11,477 bases of DNA from Candidatus Bipolaricaulota bacterium. Its GTDB lineage: Bacteria; Bipolaricaulota; Bipolaricaulia; Bipolaricaulales; Bipolaricaulaceae. Under the pieces are notes generated by a model. That model was not told the DNA's origin and searched no databases. It worked only from the letters and a program-made list of their open reading frames with translations. Location: assembly GCA_014360945.1 (NCBI GenBank), contig JACIWM010000036.1, forward strand, positions 1-11,477, in the 5' to 3' direction. Positions 7,501-11,477 of this stretch are shown piece by piece. Every line of letters starts with the position of its first letter. Within the stretch, counting starts at the first letter, position 1. A program made the position numbers and the translations under genes.

Positions 7501-8532
7501 CTATAAATTAAGATACTTTTCCTTTATTTTTTCAAATTCTTCCTCCGTTATGACTCCAATATCTAAAAGTTCCTTTGCCTTTTTAATTTCATCCAAGGGA
7601 GTTACTATTGACTTTTCTTTTGATGATTTATCCGTCAATCTTGATCTTATAAAGTTAGCAAAAGTATTGATTTCACTTGCTGGAATGTGTTTAATCTTTG
7701 TTTTAGTTCCTGAAGTATAAATCCTGATTGAACCAAGAACGAAACCTTTCTTTTGTTTAACAGATGTTATTTTATCATAAAAGAAATCTTCAATCTGTTC
7801 ATGGAATAACCCCTTACTAAAAAATATAACCCTGCGGTCTGTTGCAACAAGAATACCCCATCTTTTATGAAAAGCCGTGGTAATTATCGCAACTTTCTCT
7901 TCGTTCTCTAAAATTTTCGGAAGATATTTTATTTCTACCTTATTAACCTTAAATTTTTCAGCAATTTTCCTAATTTCATCTAATTTAGGATCATCAGCAG
8001 ATTCTTTTTTATCTTTTTCAGGTTCCTCTGATTTTTTATCTTCTTCAGATTCCTCTGAAGTCCCTAGATTAAATTTTTCACAAATCAAATCGGAATTTTT
8101 GTCAAGATTCTTATTACCTATATCTGAAATATGCAATGTCTCATTGTCCAATATTATATCTATTGAACTACGCCGAATTCCCTTTTTCAACCCAATTGAT
8201 TTTACCTTTTCATAGGGAAGTTCAATAGAAATATTCCTTTTAGATACAAATAAAATCCTTTTATTAGTAAATACTAATAATACAGGCTCAGGCTTCTTAT
8301 TCTCAGGTTTTTTATATTTCCCTGTAAGCATCCCTTCAACAGTTTCTTTACTTTTCAATAAGGATGGTAAGGATGTTACATTACCTTTATGAAGAAAATG
8401 CCATGCTTTAAACTCTTTAGCTAATCTAATAATCTCAGAAATAGTATCATTTAAAAGCCTTGTTCCACATTTCCTGCAAAACTTAGCCCCCTCATTATAA
8501 GGAGTCCCACACTTCTCACAAAATTTTTTCAT
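7501..8532 (-). CDS. Zinc-ribbon, tandem PH-like, SHOCT domain protein
   Basis: The 343-residue cytoplasmic protein begins with a zinc ribbon whose four cysteines are C5, C8, C19 and C22 (CEKCG and CRKCG). A first bacterial-PH-like domain covers about 55-152 (LLVFTNKRILFVSK, then LPYEKVKSIGLKKG). An acidic, lysine-rich linker covers about 158-185. A second PH-like domain covers about 195-299 (GILVATDRRVIFFSK, then FFYDKITSVKQKKGFVLG). The C-terminal 33 residues are a SHOCT domain (LDEIKKAKELLDIGVITEEEFEKIKEKY). Proteins with this build are widespread but poorly understood; PH-like and SHOCT parts are thought to mediate assembly or membrane contacts. No enzyme motif is seen. It is convergent with the methylase, downstream of the terminated DUF11 gene, and has its own ribosome binding site, so it is likely a single-gene unit. 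The low GC content (17 of 60 in bases 7981-8040) matches the defence island more than the DUF11 gene. Confidence 0.85.
   Translation of the reverse strand: MKKFCEKCGTPYNEGAKFCRKCGTRLLNDTISEIIRLAKEFKAWHFLHKGNVTSLPSLLKSKETVEGMLTGKYKKPENKKPEPVLLVFTNKRILFVSKRNISIELPYEKVKSIGLKKGIRRSSIDIILDNETLHISDIGNKNLDKNSDLICEKFNLGTSEESEEDKKSEEPEKDKKESADDPKLDEIRKIAEKFKVNKVEIKYLPKILENEEKVAIITTAFHKRWGILVATDRRVIFFSKGLFHEQIEDFFYDKITSVKQKKGFVLGSIRIYTSGTKTKIKHIPASEINTFANFIRSRLTDKSSKEKSIVTPLDEIKKAKELLDIGVITEEEFEKIKEKYLNL
8005..8058 (-). repeat. 27-bp in-frame tandem duplication in the linker of the zinc-ribbon protein
   Basis: Two adjacent 27-bp units, 8005-8031 and 8032-8058, match at 25 of 27 positions by hand alignment. 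They encode SEESEEDKK (residues 159-167) and SEEPEKDKK (168-176) in the acidic linker between the two PH-like domains. The length is a multiple of three, so copy number could change without breaking the frame. Confidence 0.85.
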
Positions 8533-8535
8533 GAT

Positions 8536-8542
8536 ACCCCCT
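8536..8542 (-). promoter_or_regulatory. Ribosome binding site of the zinc-ribbon gene
   Basis: Read on the minus strand, AGGGGGT precedes the ATG (8532-8530) by 3 nt, or the G-run by 4 nt. It confirms the start, which also places the zinc ribbon exactly at the N terminus. Confidence 0.6.
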
Positions 8543-8579
8543 ATAATAAGTCAGTATATGATATTTTGAATTACTAAAT

Positions 8580-8614
8580 AAAAAAAGATATGGATCAGGT
8601 TAAATTTGATCCAT
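8580..8614 (-). terminator. Hairpin and T-run terminator after the DUF11 gene
   Basis: On the minus strand an 8-bp perfect stem (ATGGATCA at 8590-8597 with TGATCCAT at 8607-8614) and a 9-nt loop are followed after three bases by seven T residues (8586-8580) and a further T-rich stretch. The hairpin includes the last codons and the TGA stop (8597-8595) of the DUF11 gene. It should end that transcript and separate it from the zinc-ribbon gene 62 nt downstream. Confidence 0.6.
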
Positions 8615-10094
8615 TTTCATCAAAGTATAAAGTGCTTATCCTGACAACAGGTGCCTTCTGTCTTCCCTTGACTCCTGAAACACTGACTCTGCTTGTTTTA
8701 ATATCTGTGGTGTTGTAGGTGTTCTCATAGGATATCGTCCTTGGCCTGTAATTGGTGTTGTAGGTGTACTGCTTGAAGAGTGCAGTGGTGCCGAGCTGGA
8801 AGTATCCCAGGCTGAGGTCCCTGCTGAGGCCCTTCTTCAGGTAGAAGTTGTAGGTCTTCCTGGTGAGTTTGCCGTGGTCATTGATGCTCACATATAAGAG
8901 CACCCTGATGGTCACTGCAGAGTTGTTCTTTATCCTCACCTTGAGGGCCTTCTTAGGTATCGCTGCAGATATCAGCGCTGTATCGTCGTTGTTCACGGGG
9001 TTGCTGTCGTCTATTGCAGGCGAAACCGCAGTGGCGTTCACTGTGAAGTTACCTGCTGAGACCACCCTTGCTGTTATATTGATGAGTGCTGCTTCGTTGT
9101 CTGCAAGGTCACCGATGACCCAGACACCGTTACTGTAGGTGCCCCTGTCCACCTGCACGTTCTGGACCTGCAGGTTAGCCGGTAGCTGCAGGTTGACCCT
9201 GGCATTCTGTGCGGCCTCAGGACCATTATTCTTAACACGGCATACCACATTGACCACGTCACCCTGATAGGCCCTCGGTTTACTCACAGAGAGGTCAAGG
9301 TCCAGGTCAGTTCCCTTAACAGAGACTGAGGCACGGGCCATGTTGTTGTAGACATTCACATCACCCTCATCCACCTCACGCACCGAAACATAGTCAGAGA
9401 GATCACCTGTCCTGTTAACAAGGCACATAACTGTGAGGGTGGCCTCCTCACCGGCATCAAGGGTCTCAAGGATCCACTCCCTCGCGACATCATCAAAGTA
9501 ACCTGTAGTGTAACTGTAACTCTGAATCGCAAGGCCGCCTGAGAAGAAGTTGGCAATGTTGATGTTATTTGCGGCGTGGGGGCCCCTGTTCTTGAGTTTC
9601 ACATTGAATGTGACCGTATCACCAAGCCTTGCACTCTGTTTACTGCTGGTCACATTGAGTTCAAGATCCGCAATCCCCCTGACCCTGAACTTCAACTGGG
9701 CATTGTTGTTGGAAGGGTTCTCATCACCATCTGCAGTCACATTGGCCCTCACTGTGACATTTCCTGTTGTGTTGAGGAGGCACACAAGTGTCAGGGACCT
9801 CTCCTCATATGCAGGGATGTCCCCGATTTCCCAGGTACCTGTTTCGAGGTCATAGTAGCCCTGGCCTGTGTAGTAGTCCTGGAGGACCAGGCCCTCGGGA
9901 ACCTTAACAGTTGCAACGGCGTTCTGCACGTTCTGATTGCCTGCCTTCGCTATGACCTTAACCCTGAGGGTCGAGTTATACACCGGCTTCGTGTTATTCT
10001 TATCGAGTTCAACACCCACATCTGCTGCAGCCGATGAACCTGCAAGTATAAAGACTGCAAGGAGAGCTGCAAGCAGAAGTGTTCCATTACGCAT
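8595..10094 (-). CDS. Secreted DUF11-repeat surface protein
   Basis: The 499-residue protein starts with a Sec signal peptide (MRN, hydrophobic run 6-18, likely cut after the SSAAA at 20-24). Three DUF11-type beta-sandwich repeats follow, at about 25-141, 142-260 and 261-375. Each opens with an alternating D/L/V strand, then a GD-V-N-V-x-V-K-N-G-P-type strand in repeats 2 and 3, a TG-Y or RG-Y segment, a W-x-I/L strand and a closing DxN-x-x-NN motif. Residues 376-499 form a separate Tyr/Asn/Thr-rich tail with no membrane anchor, LPXTG-like motif or pseudomurein-binding repeat that I can see. I count 14 N-x-S/T sequons in the mature chain, suggesting N-glycosylation outside the cell. It is probably secreted or loosely bound to the cell envelope; a role in adhesion or wall structure is an inference. 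GC is higher here (33 of 60 in bases 9181-9240) than in the flanking genes. A strong ribosome binding site fixes the start. Confidence 0.88.
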   Translation of the reverse strand: MRNGTLLLAALLAVFILAGSSAAADVGVELDKNNTKPVYNSTLRVKVIAKAGNQNVQNAVATVKVPEGLVLQDYYTGQGYYDLETGTWEIGDIPAYEERSLTLVCLLNTTGNVTVRANVTADGDENPSNNNAQLKFRVRGIADLELNVTSSKQSARLGDTVTFNVKLKNRGPHAANNINIANFFSGGLAIQSYSYTTGYFDDVAREWILETLDAGEEATLTVMCLVNRTGDLSDYVSVREVDEGDVNVYNNMARASVSVKGTDLDLDLSVSKPRAYQGDVVNVVCRVKNNGPEAAQNARVNLQLPANLQVQNVQVDRGTYSNGVWVIGDLADNEAALINITARVVSAGNFTVNATAVSPAIDDSNPVNNDDTALISAAIPKKALKVRIKNNSAVTIRVLLYVSINDHGKLTRKTYNFYLKKGLSRDLSLGYFQLGTTALFKQYTYNTNYRPRTISYENTYNTTDIKTSRVSVSGVKGRQKAPVVRISTLYFDENGSNLT

Positions 10095-10100
10095 GCAATT

Positions 10101-10110
10101 TCCACCTCCT
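10101..10110 (-). promoter_or_regulatory. Near-ideal ribosome binding site of the DUF11 gene
   Basis: On the minus strand AGGAGGTGGA lies 6 nt before the ATG at 10094-10092. It closely matches the complement of the archaeal 16S rRNA 3' end and decides the start in favour of the signal-peptide methionine, suggesting strong translation. Confidence 0.8.
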
Positions 10111-10141
10111 GAGATTTATCACAGTAGATACCTGAAGGAGA

Positions 10142-10149
10142 CTTTAAAG
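10142..10149 (-). promoter_or_regulatory. Candidate TATA box of the DUF11 gene
   Basis: The palindromic CTTTAAAG lies about 48-55 nt before the DUF11 ATG on the minus strand. With the usual archaeal spacing, transcription would begin near 10120 and give a leader of about 26 nt that contains the ribosome binding site. No strong BRE is evident upstream. Confidence 0.35.
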
Positions 10150-10174
10150 CATGCCTTTGGGTACAAACGAAGTG

Positions 10175-10219
10175 TCTTATGTAACCATACAGATCAACAG
10201 ATTCATAAGTTACATAAGA
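10175..10219. repeat. 11-bp perfect inverted repeat between divergent genes, possible operator
   Basis: TCTTATGTAAC (10175-10185) and GTTACATAAGA (10209-10219) are perfect inverted copies separated by 23 nt. The arm centres are about 34 bp apart, close to three helical turns, which would place two bound regulator units on the same face. A second CATAAG at 10204-10209 adds a 9-bp direct repeat beside the right arm. The element lies 26 bp upstream of the candidate DUF11 TATA box in the 292-nt gap between the divergent DUF11 and sensor genes. It could be an operator for one or both, or a hairpin. Apart from the promoter elements listed, the rest of this gap is AT-rich and I see no small gene or RNA in it; CTTTTAAAT at 10310-10318 could serve as the TATA box of the sensor gene. 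Confidence 0.5.
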
Positions 10220-10376
10220 ATATTAAAAATCGAGCATTGCCCTCCAATAAATCTAATATCAAGAATTTTCAGGTATTATAATCTAAAACAGGAAAATACC
10301 ATGTTAATACTTTTAAATCTTCCATTTAGAGATTATTTCAAAAAATATTTATGAAATCAGGGTTTATAAGTGAAAT

Positions 10377-10382
10377 GGTGAT
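10377..10382 (+). promoter_or_regulatory. Ribosome binding site of the sensor gene
   Basis: GGTGAT lies 4 nt before the ATG at 10387. It favours this start over the in-frame ATG at 10375 and GTG at 10378, which overlap the site and have no good match upstream. Confidence 0.5.
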
Positions 10383-10386
10383 TAAA

Positions 10387-11477
10387 ATGCCGCTAAAAGA
10401 TATAAACTTAAAATCTCTTGATGGGAAACTAACGCTCTCAATGAGCATTTTTGTCCTGATATTATCGATACTTTCATTGATTTTATGGTTAACAGGACCA
10501 TCGAGTCTGGTTGAAATAAGACACTTCCTGGATACAAATCCAGTGGTATTCACAAGTTTCATCTTTCTGGCCATCTCAATCATCACAGTGAGGACCTCAA
10601 TGGAAATAACATCTCTGATCCTTGCAGTTCTCCTGATACTGCTGCAGATGAGTGTAAACTGTAAATGCATGCAGGGACTCCTCAACCTCCACCTCCCAGC
10701 AGCCTGCACTATCACCTCAACAATAATCGCAGCCTACGCAATAGCCGTAGTGCTGTTCACCATAAGATACTATTCTGCAGCCCAGATCATCAGCTACACT
10801 GCAGGCACAGTGGCATATGCATCATTCCTCTCAAGCATTACAGGCATAGCAGACACATTACCACAGTTCAGAATATGCATAACATCCTCTGCAATGATGG
10901 TATTTGTGGCAGTAGGACTGCTCAGCACCCACCCATCAAAGGGGGTCGTCGAACCAATATACTCCCATAACATAGGAGGTTACACGGGGAGAATGCTCAT
11001 CCCAATCATCATAGGCGCCGTAACCATCACATCATTCATAATAATCAGCAGCAAGAGATACCTCCCCTTCTCCGCAGAAGTTTTCATCGCAGCACTGAAC
11101 CTTGCACTCATAATCATAATAATAACCTTCACAGCCTACAGACTCAACAGAGTAGATGCAGAAAGAATAAAAAACCAGAAGAGGATGGAGAGGACCTGGA
11201 AATTCTTCAGGAAAGTCGTAGAAAACCTTGAAGAAGCAATCGCAGTCCTCGACAAAAATGGAGAACCCCTGCACAGAAACACTGCAATGAAAAACCTCAA
11301 AGTGGATCTAAAGGAACTCTGGAAGGAAAACCTGAAAAACAAAAACCTGCCACAGCCAATCCACACATTCAAAATAGATGAGAGATACTTCACAGGATGG
11401 GCCATACCCCTCGACGAGGGAGGCATCATCTCACTAATGGACGTCACAAGACTCATAGAAATACAGGAGGACCTCAG
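10387..11477 (+). CDS. Membrane sensor with PAS-like domain, probable histidine kinase, 3' truncated by window
   Basis: The frame stays open from ATG 10387 to the window end, giving 363 visible residues. About eight hydrophobic helices are seen, near residues 16-36, 52-68, 74-89, 105-125, 134-152, 162-180, 204-222 and 231-251. The loop after helix 6 (STHPSKG, then YSHNIGGYTGRMLIPIII) matches a pattern I associate with the multi-helix membrane sensor region of archaeal and bacterial PAS-containing kinases. A charged, probably coiled segment (252-275) leads to a PAS-like domain at about 271-356 (FRKVVENLEEAIAVLDKNGE, ending ISLMDVTRLIEIQEDL). A histidine kinase module would be expected just beyond the window but is not visible, so the kinase call is an inference; a PAS-linked cyclase or regulator is possible. 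The ligand is unknown. It is divergent from the secreted DUF11 gene and shares its upstream region, including the inverted repeat. Confidence 0.75.
   Translation, partial: MPLKDINLKSLDGKLTLSMSIFVLILSILSLILWLTGPSSLVEIRHFLDTNPVVFTSFIFLAISIITVRTSMEITSLILAVLLILLQMSVNCKCMQGLLNLHLPAACTITSTIIAAYAIAVVLFTIRYYSAAQIISYTAGTVAYASFLSSITGIADTLPQFRICITSSAMMVFVAVGLLSTHPSKGVVEPIYSHNIGGYTGRMLIPIIIGAVTITSFIIISSKRYLPFSAEVFIAALNLALIIIIITFTAYRLNRVDAERIKNQKRMERTWKFFRKVVENLEEAIAVLDKNGEPLHRNTAMKNLKVDLKELWKENLKNKNLPQPIHTFKIDERYFTGWAIPLDEGGIISLMDVTRLIEIQEDL

Noticed and set aside
7442..7720. 92-codon plus-strand ORF running into the zinc-ribbon gene
   Set aside because: Most of it is antisense to the SHOCT and second PH-like region and reads as serine/phenylalanine-rich noise. 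Only its first 20 or so codons, in the gap, are kept as possible debris.
9576..10037. 153-codon plus-strand ORF opposite the DUF11 gene
   Set aside because: It lies wholly antisense to a well-supported gene with signal peptide, repeats and strong ribosome binding site, has no good site of its own, and its translation shows no domain pattern; it is a shadow of GC-rich coding sequence.
10375..10380. Earlier in-frame starts (ATG 10375, GTG 10378) for the sensor
   Set aside because: They overlap the GGTGAT that best fits a ribosome binding site for ATG 10387 and have only weak matches upstream.
10338..10715. 125-codon minus-strand ORF at the sensor start
   Set aside because: It is antisense to the sensor's first helices and has no ribosome binding site; the plus-strand frame has a GGTGAT site and a sensible N terminus.
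11032..11456. Two minus-strand ORFs of 80 and 106 codons
   Set aside because: Both are antisense to the membrane sensor, whose frame is continuous and has coherent helices and a PAS-like domain.
1..11477. CRISPR array, tRNA, rRNA, insertion sequence or integrase
   Set aside because: No regularly spaced repeats, cloverleaf-like segments with CCA-type arms, conserved rRNA stretches or transposase/integrase motifs were seen on either strand.

Overview
The window looks like a stretch of a methanogenic archaeon close to Methanothermobacter (Methanobacteriales). The support is indirect: strong GGAGGTG-type ribosome binding sites, a secreted DUF11-repeat surface protein with many N-glycosylation sequons, a large membrane sensor of the kind common in that genus, AGA/AGG/ATA-rich codon use, and a DUF365-like archaeal protein fragment. 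The assignment is an inference from sequence style, not from a search.

Region 1 (about 1-7406, plus strand, AT-rich) is a probable defence or restriction-modification island. It starts with the 3' end of a DUF365-like (PUA/ASCH-like) gene. A 72-residue ORF with a leucine-rich hydrophobic segment follows. Next come two very large, overlapping genes: a 1206-residue protein with an N-terminal phospholipase-D-type nuclease domain fused to an SNF2/DEAH helicase, and a 1092-residue Eco57I-like adenine-N6 DNA methyltransferase. The four reading frames lie 16 nt apart or overlap (4 nt and 23 nt), as in one transcript with translational coupling. The likely logic is that the methylase marks self DNA while the helicase-nuclease finds and cuts unmarked DNA. 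The pair recalls the DrmD helicase and DrmMI methylase of class 1 DISARM, but with a PLD domain built into the helicase and no drmA or drmB gene visible here.

Region 2 (7407-8532) begins with a short gap that may hold gene debris. It then has a convergent minus-strand gene for a 343-residue zinc-ribbon, double PH-like, SHOCT protein, also very AT-rich, with an exact in-frame 27-bp tandem duplication in its acidic linker.

Region 3 (8580-11477) returns to a higher GC content. A minus-strand gene encodes a 499-residue secreted DUF11-repeat protein with a near-ideal ribosome binding site, a plausible TATA box and a hairpin-plus-T-run terminator that overlaps its stop codon. Divergent from it is a membrane sensor (about eight transmembrane helices, then a PAS-like domain), probably a histidine kinase, cut off by the window end. 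The 292-nt space between these two genes contains an 11-bp perfect inverted repeat that could be an operator for either or both.
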